The notes under the pieces are model-generated. The model was given only the letters and a program-made list of their open reading frames with translations. It was not told the origin of the DNA and ran no database searches. Made by a program: the position numbers and the translations under genes. Of a stretch of 64,000 nucleotides of DNA, positions 22,845 through 33,900 are shown piece after piece. The first letter of the stretch is position 1. Each line of letters opens with the position of its first letter. The stretch lies in assembly GCA_963930775.1 (NCBI GenBank), contig OZ005691.1, positions 4,394,500 through 4,458,499 on the forward strand. The letters are read 5' to 3'. The DNA comes from Cliona cf. orientalis (taxonomy: Eukaryota > Porifera > Demospongiae > Clionaida > Clionaidae).

Positions 22845-23255
22845 TACGTCCAGAGTCCCTCATGAATACGCCGCCACAAATTCGAACTAGGACACATCGA
22901 CAAACTGCGCATGCTCCGTATACGCGTACAATATCGGGGCGCGCGGCTTGAGCCGGTTGACCTTCACCTGCCACGTGTTCGACTGAATAGGGAAATCCCC
23001 CCGAGTGCGAGCTCGCCAAAGAAAGCGAACCGAGAAAATCGCCATATCTCATCGATAGTCCACGATGTCTTCTACGCTAGGTTCGAATTCTGGGTCCCAA
23101 CAACCTTTCATGCGCGCTAAACATTTTGAAACAGTTTCACAGGAATTACATCATAAGTTTCATCATAGGTTTCATCATCATTTCATCATCATTTCATCAT
23201 AATTTCATCATAGCGAGAGCCGAATTCTTTGTTTCTAATTGGGACTCTGGACGTA
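22845..23255. mobile_element. TACGTCCAGAGTCCC element, copy 1 of a tandem pair
   Basis: It begins TACGTCCAGAGTCCC and ends with the exact reverse complement GGGACTCTGGACGTA. The interior is GC-rich (GCGCATGC, GGGGCGCGCGGC) and then tapers into TTTCATCAT repeats. The next copy starts 17 bases later. Confidence 0.7.
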
Positions 23256-23272
23256 ATGAACAACTCAGAGAC

Positions 23273-23673
23273 TACGTCCAGAGTCCCTCACGAATACGCC
23301 GCCATAAATTCGAACTAGGACACATCGACAAACTGCGCATGCTCCGTATACGTGTACAATATTGGGGCGCGCGGCTTGAGCCGGTTGACCTTCACCCGCC
23401 ATGTGCTCGACTGAATAGGGAAATCCCCCTGCCCTGAAAGCGAGCTCGCTAGAGAAAGCGAACTGAGAGAAACGCCAAAAGGATATCATCGGATAGTCCA
23501 CGATCTCTTCTACGCTAGGTTCGAATTCTGGGCCCCAATAACCTTTCATGCGCGCTAAACATTTTGAAACAGTCTTAACCGCATTTACATCATCATTACT
23601 CATCATTACTCATAATAATTACCTCATCGGTCGGCCGATTTGTTTTTTTTTTCTAATTGGGACTCTGGACGTA
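23273..23673. mobile_element. TACGTCCAGAGTCCC element, copy 2 of a tandem pair
   Basis: It has the same 15-base inverted ends and about 90% of the same interior as copy 1. The 17-base sequences before each copy are almost the same (ATGAACAACTTGGAGAC and ATGAACAACTCAGAGAC). A minus-strand open frame (23265-23606) conserves GGFPYSVEH and YGACAVCRCVL between the copies. It matches nothing I recognise, and I treat it as element DNA. Confidence 0.7.
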
Positions 23674-25269
23674 ATAATTATATCAGCCGGGGTATAACTA
23701 GGATATTTTCCCTCCCTGAGGGGTACAAGGGAAAATATGATCCATATTTCCCTCCCTCTGGCTATGACCTTGACCAATCAGAGCCATTGTTTAGTTCACA
23801 CAAGCAGTCACATCATCATACCTACTATATGTGCGTGTGCATCAGCACAGTGCTACTTTTCATTGCACCATGGTTGCACACACACTATACTGTACATAGG
23901 CAGTAGACATTGTTTACATAGACACGGAAACACACGCACACTAATTGACACTAATCAGGAACCAATTAGCTATCACTCGATCTGGCAGTTCTACCACGTG
24001 GCAAGTTCAACTGCAAGTGAACTGTACTAGCTGCTAGTCCAAGTCTCAGTAGCCATTGTCCGAGTTTGTTGAACAGTGAAACTATTCTATTTGTTTTCGA
24101 AGCTAGCTACCTGACTGTCTTCTGTTCACGGAAAGCTGAAGCACTGATTGATTCAACTAGCCATGGTTCCGTGACTCAATTAAGCCATCCGTCATCGGTT
24201 GTTTCTTTGCTGGTTTGTTTTTACTGTGCAACTCTCTTTCTGTTCGGAACTATTGTTGCTAGGTTAGAACGGTTGTTGCTATGCATGTAGACTATGGTGC
24301 GCGTGACTTTTAGCCAATCAGGTGGGATATATAATAGTTATAGCACGGTTGCCAGGGATTTATGGCGACGTAAACCGCCCTTGTCCTCGGGCTACGCCCT
24401 CGGACTCGGGTCGGTTTACTGCCATAAATCCCTGGCCCCGTGCTATAACTAGCGATATCCAACCTCCAAATTTCACTGATTTTTCCGCGGATTATCTTTT
24501 AGTGGAATATCAATGTTCGAGTATCAGAAGGTAGCTCTCCACGAGCTCTATCCAACGGTGCTTGTAACGTGTCCGTAGATAAAACCGTTACGTAGCCACG
24601 CCCACCTAAACTTTCCTCATAGAAACTTAATACAAACAAAACCGAAGCTAGCAGCGGTTCCGCGGAACCGATTTGCACGGTTAAGGCGTCAGTAGATAGC
24701 TCATTCAGTGAGCTACCCAGCGCAGTTTTTCCCGTGAGTGTACTCCTAGCCAGAGCTGAGATATGTTCGATTTACTGGAGGCCCTTGGAGGTTGGATATC
24801 GCTACTATAACTATAACATAATTTTAAAAATCCAATCAGTATTGTACAGTATACAAGAACTAGCTAGCTAAATACACACGATTTTTGCAACTGTTACTGT
24901 CTTTATAATGGCTATAGCTAATGATTATTAAATTTTGTTCCGTATTAAATTTTGTTCCGTGTAATTCAGTACTTTTTGAAGCAACAATATTATAATCAGC
25001 AATAATTATAATAATGTAACCACTGTTATAACGGCAGCCACTGTTGCTATATATAGTAGCCACTTCCAGAGCTACTAGCCGAGAGGATAACAGCAAGGAT
25101 GCTGACGATGGTGATGATTTCAATGACATACCAAACAATGACTGCTATGTTGCAACCAAGAGCCATGGCATGTATCCACACTGTTTAGCACCAGTATAAT
25201 TGCCAGATCTATTATAATCTTGTGCCTGCATGAATCAGATCATGCATGAATATAATAATAAAAGATTTA
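23674..25269. other. intergenic DNA with nested fold-backs, no gene recognised
   Basis: An imperfect palindrome of TTTTCCCTCCCT and AAGGGAAAATAT words lies at 23700-23760. A compound fold-back occupies 24330-24815. The remaining open frames are short and unrecognised. Confidence 0.5.
24337..24449. repeat. 113-bp nested hairpin
   Basis: GTTATAGCACGG, GCCAGGGATTTATGGC and GTAAACCG on the left pair in order with CGGTTTAC, GCCATAAATCCCTGGC and CCGTGCTATAAC on the right, around a GC-rich loop that folds again. A second inverted pair of 17 bases (AGCGATATCCAACCTCC at 24451-24467, complement at 24787-24803) starts directly after it. The whole stretch 24330-24815 is therefore probably one compound element. 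Confidence 0.7.
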
Positions 25270-25512
25270 ATTGAAGGGTCGAGAACCAGAGTGGCCTAAC
25301 CCCAAATTGAATGTGGGAAATTGTCTAAAAAGCTCAAAAATGGACTAAAAACCAAATAATATAATATCCTACACAGTCTTCCAAATCACTCAATTTTTAA
25401 AAATGTGAATTTTCTGTTGCTCATGTAATGCATTTTAAACAGATTTTCAAGATTAGAGGGGCTAACTCAACATTTGTGGGTTAGGCCACTCTGATTCTTA
25501 TAACCCTTCAAT
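25270..25512. mobile_element. older copy of the TTGAAGGG MITE
   Basis: The left end reads ATTGAAGGGTCGAGAACCAG and the right end reads TTCTTATAACCCTTCAAT, with subterminal GTGGCCTAACCCC and GGGTTAGGCCAC. The interior matches the element at 18551-18785 (TCTAAAAAGCTCAAAAATGG) but carries many point differences. Confidence 0.75.
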
Positions 25513-25607
25513 CATAATCAAGCAGGATATAACAGTATCCATTTAAGATCCGGAATATTTTTTTTCCGGATTCTGTAAAAATTTACACTTTAATGAACCG
25601 AGGGTAG

Positions 25608-26080
25608 CTTAGGATCTAAGCCACCCTCGGCTTAGGATCTAAGCCAACCTCCGCTTAGCTTAGAATCTAAGCCAGTACCATCAGCTTAGGATCTAAGCCA
25701 CCCTCCGCTTAGGATCTAAGCCAACCTCCGCTTAGCTTAGAATCTAAGCCAGTGCCATCAGCTTAGGATCTAAGCCAACCTCCGCTTAGCTTAGCCAGTA
25801 CCATCAGCTTAGGATCTAAGCCACCCTCCGCTTAGGATCTAAGCCACTAGTATCAAAGACAACCTTGGTTTAGAATCTAAGCCAACCTCAGCTGCTTAGG
25901 ATCTAAGCCACTAATATCTATAAGACAACCTTGGCTTAGAATCTAAGCCAACCTCAGCTGCTTAGGATCTAAGCCACTAGTATCTAAGACAACCTCAGCT
26001 TAGGATCTAAGCCATTCTCAGCTTAGCATTTAAGCCAGTTCCATCAGCTTAGGGTCTAAGCCAGTCATGACTTGGGAATT
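25608..26080. repeat. minisatellite of TTAGGATCTAAGCCA units
   Basis: About 17 copies of a near-palindromic core, CTTAG(G/A)ATCTAAGCCA, are separated by short spacers of a few recurring kinds (CCCTCCG, ACCTCCG, GTACCATCAG, CTAGTATC). Higher-order blocks of two to three cores repeat. The array ends about 220 bases before the assembly gap. Confidence 0.85.
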
Positions 26081-26300
26081 ACAGCTGAGGATCTAAGTCA
26101 CCCCCAATGTTGGCACAATAGCTTGCCTTATAATTAAGCCACAAACTACTTGAGCATAACCACTAGCCTACTTGAGATACAAACCACGTGACGTGGTCAG
26201 CAGCTCATCACCAAGACCATTAATTAAAGTATGTACCTCAGTGTACCTGAGCACTATTGTTACATTGTATGCTGTTGACTTCTATGCAGGGATTTTTTTT

Positions 26301-26500
26301 NNNNNNNNNNNNNNNNNNNNNNNNNNNNNNNNNNNNNNNNNNNNNNNNNNNNNNNNNNNNNNNNNNNNNNNNNNNNNNNNNNNNNNNNNNNNNNNNNNNN
26401 NNNNNNNNNNNNNNNNNNNNNNNNNNNNNNNNNNNNNNNNNNNNNNNNNNNNNNNNNNNNNNNNNNNNNNNNNNNNNNNNNNNNNNNNNNNNNNNNNNNN
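26301..26500. other. assembly gap (200 N)
   Basis: A run of exactly 200 unknown bases is entered from a T homopolymer. The true length is unknown. Reading frames through it are meaningless. Confidence 1.
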
Positions 26501-28338
26501 GCATTATTCCACCATGCGGTCGCCCATATACTACTGTACAGCTGCCCAAACCGCATTCCAGAGCCAATTAAGGCGGTCTTAGCGTAGACTGTACTGTTGA
26601 TATTTGTAATTATTGCATTTGCCTGTGCTTGGATCCTTCGAAGTATTTAAATAATTTTGATTATAGCCAAATGAGACATCTCCATAGCTAAAGTGGAGAA
26701 GATATTCAGAAGAAGCAAAAGTGATTAGCTATCTGGATACTGTTCTCCATAATATTGAATAGCTATATATACAGCACAAGGTTTATGTATATAGCGTTTA
26801 GCATGTTTACTACTTTGTAAATCCCATTCCAGTAATGAATTTTGACACAAATGGCATGCACCCCATATGAGCTATGGTTTTACGCAGACTATGTTGGTAT
26901 GTCATCTGTTCCTGAACATTGATTAGCCAATAAATCAGTAGTCCTTATTGCAGATCCAGGAAGTGCATCTTGTGGCACTGCATGCAATTCTTGCAGAAAT
27001 AATAATTCATATTAGTAGCTATTCTCTCAGAGTTCCTAGGATTTAGTAATGGGGGTGTCAAGATTTCTAGGGGCTACCAGAATCCTTACACACAAGGGGA
27101 TTCCAAATATCCCAAGGGGTGCATAATATCCTAGAATGGGGGTGCCAAATTTCCTGGGATGCCAAATATACTGTGATACCGGCATTAAATTCGGCGCCAG
27201 CTCGCATGCATGCAAGGCTCACCCCCCGCATCCACTGCCCTAGCAGTACTAGTGTTTGAGCTAGCATGTTCAAGAATATTATAGATTTAAAGCTGACAGT
27301 ACTTTTTATGAATTTTATGTATGGCTATAATTATTGTGTAGTGTCACATGTCATGCAGCTATAATGTATGGCTATATTAGCTATTGTTGTGTGGTATCAC
27401 ATGTCATGCAGCTATAATAGTAATCAAAACAATATTTATGATGATAACAACATCGCTAGAGCTTGCACGTAGCTACCGTAACACATAATGATCAACCATC
27501 AACCTATTAGGAACCCCATGCACTTTGTGAATGCGGCTTCAGAATCTACAATAATGTATCCACTTACATGTAATTGAACCCCTTGAAATAATATGGTGTG
27601 CCATAAAGTGGACACTTGGCTTGGCTGAAAAGTACACCTCAGTATCCAATCACTTATACTGGATCCCAGATTTAATTTAGAGGGATTCCGCCATAGAAAG
27701 CAGCCATAGCGGCATAGCGGCATAGCACAATGTCGTGGCTTTACTACATGTAGGTACATGCATGAGATGGATAGGCATGACTGATCAAAATGACAATCTC
27801 TATGTAGCATTCATGATCCTTATCGAGAGCTTTGAAGAAAATAGTCACTTTTTGCCATCTTAAAATTAATGTCTTGATAGCACTGGCCACTCATGCACTT
27901 AGATACCTAGCTGTCAAGACCTGGAGGTTTTGTGCCTACGATTGACAATGATGACAACATAATGCAACACTGTATACCATAGTAATGTGCATTGTACTTG
28001 TACTGAATTCTAATTGATGTCCTATACTGCCAACACATGCATAGTAGTAGTCATCATAAGCTAGCTAGGCATGCATGAGCAGGCAATGACGCATGCATAC
28101 ATCTGGTATTATATGGTCTTGTGTGATGATAGTACTCGATGCCATGCCTTATTATGGGCTTGGTATTCATAATTCAAAATCATTGTAGCAACGTAACACT
28201 GTACCTGCATGAATAGCCATTGTCACTTTGAAAAGCTGTGTACAGTTATATAATAATATTATGTAGCTACTTTAGGTTATATATATCTCAGACTGAGCTG
28301 CTTCTCTTTTTTAGAATTAGTGCACCAGGAGTAACAAC
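26501..28338. other. intergenic DNA, upstream of the NLR gene
   Basis: The part at about 26680-27260 is a diverged copy of 34490-36020. It shares AGAAGCAAAAGTGA, GAGCTATGGTTTTACGCAGACTATG and ATTGCAGATCCAG, followed by GGGGTGTCAAGATTTCTAGG-type words. The rest is AT-rich with no gene. A pyrimidine tract and AG at about 28300-28314 or 28320 could be a splice acceptor for a 5' leader exon of the NLR gene. Confidence 0.5.
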
Positions 28339-31300
28339 ATGGAGAAATTCATTACCAGCATTAAAAAGAAGTACAGAGAGCGACTCTTAGTTCATGAAAG
28401 ACAGTGGCCTCTACGCCATTCAAGTAAAATAATTAGCTTTTCGCTAGTAAACAGAAAAATAGGTGAGGGTTACTATGGCAACCAGCAAAGGGGCAAGGCT
28501 GTTGAGGAGACAAAGCGAAGTTTGTTAGATTATAGCAAGCTCTTTGAGGTGGAGGATGGACAAAAGCCAGTTAGGAAGGTCCTTGTCGAAGGTGACGCTG
28601 GGATAGGCAAGACATCCTTTTGCTTGTCAGTGATTGAGGATTGGGCAAATGGGAAAATCTTTCATGAATTCAAGTTAGTCTTGTTCTTGCCGCTACGGCA
28701 TAGAATAGTTAGTTCAGCTGGCTCACTACTTCAGCTACTCGAATTGCTACACCCCAGTAAAGAGGTTTGTACATCAGTAGCTCACTTTTTGGAAAAGGAG
28801 GAAGGAGAGAAAGTGCTTATTATTGCTGATGGCTGGGATGAGCTTGATAAATCTAGACGACATAAAGGGTCTTTCTTATGTACACTACTTTTTGAAGGTC
28901 TTCTTCCTTTTGCTTTCGTTATATTGACCTCACGTTCTTCTGCCTCTAGCTCACTTCACCAGTTTGATCGATGTGTTGAGATTCATGGTTTCAGTAAAAT
29001 TAGTAGTCAAGATTACATCCTATCTGAATTTGCTGATGATCGGGATAAAGCAAGACGACTATTGAAGCAGATTAGTATTATACCATTTCTTGAGAGTATA
29101 TGCAGTGTTCCCCTCAACTGTGCTATCCTATGCCACTTGTGGCGCACACGTGAGGAGGCTCTTCCTGCTACCATGACAGATTTGCATACGAAGGTTATCT
29201 TGAACATAATTCTTCGTAACTTACAGAAAAGTGAGGCGTACGAGAGCATAAAAAGTTTAGCTAACTTTGATGCTTTGCCCAATGATTTAGTTGAACCTTT
29301 TAAGCTTTTGTGTGAGTTTGCTTACCGTACAATGGAAGAAGATCAAATTATCTTCTCTAGGGAAAAGTTGACCACCTTTTTTCCTCAGGGATTAGCTTTG
29401 GATGAAAAGATTCTTTGCTTTGGCTTGCTACAGTCAGCTGAACCTATTCTTGAAACTGGCTATGGAGTATCTTTTCATTTTCTTCATCAAGTCTTCCAAG
29501 AGTATCTTGCTGCCCTACACATTGTGAAACAACCATATGATAAACAGTTGGAAATCATTGAGCTTAAGCCAGATGAAGATGTGAAACCATTACTCATAGT
29601 CATGAAAAACATGTTGAATAGGTCTTTGCGTTTTGGCCCAGTCTGGAGATTTTTCTGTGGCATTTACTTTCATGAGGCTACGGTGGATCCGAAAATACAA
29701 CAGCCAAATGTTGAACACCTTACAGAGTCTCTAATAACCACGTTCAAGGATACACTAATATTCCTTGATGGATGGTTGCAGCTTTGCTTCTTAGCCTTCG
29801 AAGCTAGAAACAAGTTAGTAAGTCAGAAAGTGATTCAAGCTATACATGGATCTTGCCAGGAATTCACACGTCTTGAGCGAGACAAAACACTTAAGTCTGC
29901 CATAGCAGTACTTAACAAACCATTTCATCCCTATGATTCTGCCATAGCTTTAAACAATCTCTTCCAGATAACTGCACCAATTCCAATGGTACTTGGAAGA
30001 CCACATCTTTCTGCTTATGATTGTGCTGCTATTGTCTTTGTTATCTCCAGCATTCAGGAAAAGAATAATATTATTCCTCTAAGGCTTGATTTTAGTTGGT
30101 CTGGTATTGGTGACGATTCAATCAGAGCATTAACTGATACACTAGTCAGTAAAAGTGGAACAGTGAAAATCCAGATGCTAATATTAAATGGCAATAAATT
30201 AGCTGACAAGGTCATAAGTGATCTCTTCAGTCGAGCTTCAGCTGCTTTTGATTCACTTCAAGTGCTTGAAGTTAGTAATAACAAGATAGGAACTGAAACT
30301 TTAATGTCTATTACTGCCCCAAAGGAAAAACACTCTTTCGGAACACTATCTACGTTAGATCTATCTAACAATCGCCTTTCAGTTTCTGGTATCCAGGCAT
30401 TAGGCAAAGCAGCCAAGTGTCATACATTCGATCATCTTGATGAGCTTAATCTAGAAGGATCACTTAGTATTGATAATGCCAAAATCAATGATGACCTCTT
30501 AAATATCTTTGCATCTTGTTGCTTTTGCCTCCTTGAGGTTAACATTTCACATAATGCTGTTGGTGTATCCGGAGCAGTAGCCCTAGGTAGGATCGTATCT
30601 AAGAGCAATCGTTTAATACCTATGCTTTACCCTGGCCTCATGAAAGAAACAATGGGACATAAATTTTGTAGTAAAGTACCACAGTTTAGGATTACTTTGA
30701 ACGAGACAAACCTTGGCGATTCTGGTTTGATAACTTTCATTGAGACATTAAGAGCAGATCAATTGCAAATCATGATCAGTTTCTGTTTTTATACATTGGA
30801 CTTGAAAGGTAATTGCATCCATAATACTGGAATTTTATGCTTGATCGAAGCTATGCACTCAAAGATGATAATTTTGGCAAATGAACTGTATGAATTCAAT
30901 TTTGGTAACAATCCATTCGGCACCTGTGGAACTCGTACCATTGGTGAAATGCTCAGCAATAGTCGCTATGAATTTACAGGTCTCAATTTATCTCACTGCC
31001 AGCTAACAAATGTTGAAGTTATTCCTCCAAGCGGTGAATCTAGATCTGATAGGAATGTGATAGGTGTGCAAGAGGTAGGACAGCTGCTTTGTCAATTGCC
31101 TCAAACGGACATCCTTTTTGACTTAACTCTGGATGGCAACAACTTCACAGGGGAGGGCATTTATGTTTTGGCTGGATTCATGCACTTGTGTCCATCCTTG
31201 AGCTGGCTAAGCTGTATTAACTGTCGTATCACTTCTGAAGACCTTCTACTGCTGTTTAACGTAGTTTTTGGCAAGAATTCACCAGATAATCGGTGTCCAT

Positions 31301-32552
31301 GTAGAGAGCTGGCCGGGTGGCGCCTGGATCGCAATAAAATCGATGACGGAGGCTTTTCTGCTTTAATGGAGCGCCTACCATCACAATTTCCTAAACTAGG
31401 CTATGGTCGTTTCTTTAATAAGATCTTTGTGTTTGATGGAAATCCAGTGAGTCCTGAATTAGCTAGAGTGATGAATAACGAAATGGAAAGACGTCATCAG
31501 GTAAGATATGGATTGTACTAATCTTATTATTGCCGTATAATTTATTATTATGCTGTGGTTACAGGAGGATCTTGCTATAGCTAGATCTAGTACAGTTAAT
31601 CGAGTACAGCAACCTAAAGTGGTATGATTATTTCTCCTTATTTGTTGCCAAAATTATCTCTGTTGATTTTTCACAGGAGAATGCTGATCATCAGTCATCC
31701 TCAACAAATATTGTTCAATTGACAGATGACGTTAAAATTTTAGCTCCTTCCACCCCTCCATGTTCAATGGCTGATTTGGCTCAAATAAAATATTATGTAC
31801 CAAAAGGTATCTTTGTAACAGTTTCAGAATTAGCTGTAGCTTTAGTGTGATCAATGTATTCATTATGCACAGCTAAACCCTCTACTGGCTCACCAGACTG
31901 TGCTTCACGACATGAGGATACTTCTAAAAGTTCTAGGCCAAGTACCCTATCTTCAGCCGATGATAAAGAAAGTACTGCAATAGTACCACCACGTGAGAAT
32001 ACTTTTGAAAGTTCTAGACCTAGCACCCTATCTTCAGCCGACAATAAAGACTGTATTGCAAAAACACCACCTTGTAAGAATGCTTCTGAAAGTTCTACTA
32101 GTAGCCCTAACACCTTATCTTCAGCCGATAATAAAGATAAAGTAAGCCTCAATAGCATTGTTGCCAATGATTGATTGAGATGGTGCTTTGTTAATTGTCA
32201 TTATTATAGTATTATATTATTGTTATTATGTCATCGTGTGTGTGTGTGTGTGTCTATGTAGGTTGAAGAAGCTTCTCGCCTTCTCACAGTTGATGACTTA
32301 GCAGCTGTCCAGAGAGCAGTGTGGGAGGCACGATCTAAGTGGTACAATATTGGTTTAGAATTGGGTCTAACAGTTGGAACTCTGGATGCCATTAAGAAGT
32401 CCAACCATTGCGATGTTGACGACTGTTTCAGAGCAACTCTAATAGAGTGGATGAGGAACTCTAAACTCAAGCCAACCTTGAGCAGTCTGGCTGATGCCCT
32501 CAAATCACCTACTGTGGGACTACCTCATCTAGCGGAAGACATTGAGCTGTAA
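28339..32552 (+). CDS. NLR-type receptor: NACHT, LRR, linker, C-terminal DEATH domain
   Basis: Five exons join in frame: 28339-31500, 31565-31621, 31677-31806, 31873-32141 and 32262-32552. They have GT..AG introns of 55-120 bases and give 1302 residues. The large first exon carries the NACHT ATPase. Walker A is GDAGIGKT (85-92), Walker B is VLIIADGWDELD (159-170), a sensor-type ILTSRS is at 195-200, and the winged-helix end is FHFLHQVFQEYLAALHI (379-395). From about residue 583 onward come RNase-inhibitor-type leucine-rich repeats. Exon 4 encodes a Ser/Thr/Pro-rich linker with three copies of a RPSTLSSAD-like repeat. Exon 5 is a DEATH domain with LTVDDLAAV, SKWYNIGLELGL, DDCFRATLIEWM, LSSLADALKSP and VGLPHLAEDIE. 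Sponge NLRs described so far place DEATH or CARD at the N terminus, so this order is reversed. An in-frame TAG lies 21 bases before the ATG. It supports this start unless the second of two AG acceptors (just after that TAG) joins an unseen upstream exon. The likely role is intracellular sensing of microbes or damage, with DEATH-mediated assembly. Confidence 0.85.
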
Positions 32553-32725
32553 TTAGAAGGCACATAACTTGTGACATGAGCATGACATTAATTGTTTTTA
32601 TGCAACCATGAATTGACTGAATGATGTGAATATTATTATATATTAGCATTGAAACATGTAGCTACAGCACACACAAAATGAAATGGCTGATCACATAGGC
32701 ATGATACATTGATGTACTAGCTTGT

Positions 32726-33890
32726 TCACTTCTTTCTTTCTAAGATTTGTACAGTGTCCCCCACTCTGACCTTCCCTGTCCACTGGAGGGGGATCATCAG
32801 CTGGCCAAATTTGGCATGCAGGGGTCCTTTAGGAGCTCGGTAAGTTCGTAGAACGTCCAGTGGTCCTACTTTGTCCACCTCTCCAGTTTCTTGATCCACA
32901 CCAGTCATCTTGCAACGCTATGAGATGATATTATAGTTAAAGGGTTAAAGGCAGCGCATAGTGAATGGAACATTCAAAATGTACAACGTCATAATTATGA
33001 TAATATTATGGTAATAGGGTAACTCTATAACAAAGGCTTATGGAGTAGGCCTACGATCTATGACTCTCAAACACCCTTTTAGGCATAATATAAATTACTA
33101 TGATATGATGTGTATAAATTATTCGTACCTCAGAGTCCCTGTAGATGAGGAAGGGGACTTCCCCTACACGCACTTTCACCCACTCGTCCTCCTCGTAAGG
33201 TCTGGAGCATCCTGCTATCTCAATGTTCATCCGAAATCGATTCAACGGCACCTCGTATGCACCGCTCTCTGCCATTCTGGTGTTCAGATCTTCCAGTGAC
33301 TCCTGAGACATCAGTGACACGGGTGCTGAGTCAGCAAGACCGACCTCCACACTAGTCTCATGCCCAGTGCCTTCCACGCTAGACTGAGGTACATTTAGTC
33401 TGTTCTTTACACCAGACGGTAAGTTCCAAATCTCTCTCTCGTATGTTTCACCCTCTCTACTCGTCTCTGCACTTGCCACCAGCCTGTTATTGGTAGATTG
33501 GCAGCCCAGTAGCTCATTGAACCACTTTGCCGGAACCTCTCCTTGATCTATCACTCTGATGTGACTGTCCCAGACCGTAGCGTCAATTCGAGGTCCTTCC
33601 AAAATCGGTTCAAATTTCAAGTCCCAGGTCATGCTGGGAGCTCTGGCGCGGAGGTAACGCTTTCCCTTCTCCATCTCGAAGTTGGCAGTTACTGTAGCCA
33701 TGATGGGTGCCTGGCGTTGAGCGAGGAGGCGTCCGTTTCCGTTTATCATCATGAACCTACGGTCGCCAGCGACTCCATAAGCGTCGAACTCTATCTCTGT
33801 CTTTCGTATGGCCTTACAGGACTTGATGGGGAAGACGTTCAGCCCTGTCACTCTGGGAGGGTCCACGTTCGAGTCCATCCGCCTCAACAT
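32726..33890 (-). CDS. mARC-like MOSC-domain molybdoenzyme, paralogue A
   Basis: Two exons (33890-33129 and 32917-32726, phase 0) give 317 residues. The N-terminal half is the MOSC beta-barrel domain: PRVTGLNVFPIKSCKAI (about 13-29), followed by GVAGDRRFMMIN. The second part is the MOSC domain with LNRFRMNIEIAGCSRPYEED and, at the start of exon 2, RCKMTGVDQETGEVD, LRTYRAPKG and GKVRVGDTV. Cys256 in RCKMT corresponds to the molybdenum-ligating cysteine of mARC proteins. Such enzymes reduce N-hydroxylated compounds with electrons from cytochrome b5. The N-terminal membrane/targeting segment of vertebrate mARC is not visible here, so location is uncertain. It converges on the NLR gene with 173 bases between stops. 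Two paralogues follow upstream. Confidence 0.85.
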
Positions 33891-33900
33891 TATTGTTGAA

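Noticed and set aside
25608-26080. CRISPR-like array
   Set aside because: The spacers are not unique (they recur in a few types) and the repeats vary in length; the setting is a eukaryotic minisatellite.
26172-26582. open frames of 98-136 residues spanning the N run
   Set aside because: They are created by translating unknown bases as open; there is no evidence for coding.
31793-32167. 124-residue minus-strand frame
   Set aside because: It is antisense to NLR exon 4; its repeats merely mirror the Ser/Thr/Pro repeats on the coding strand.
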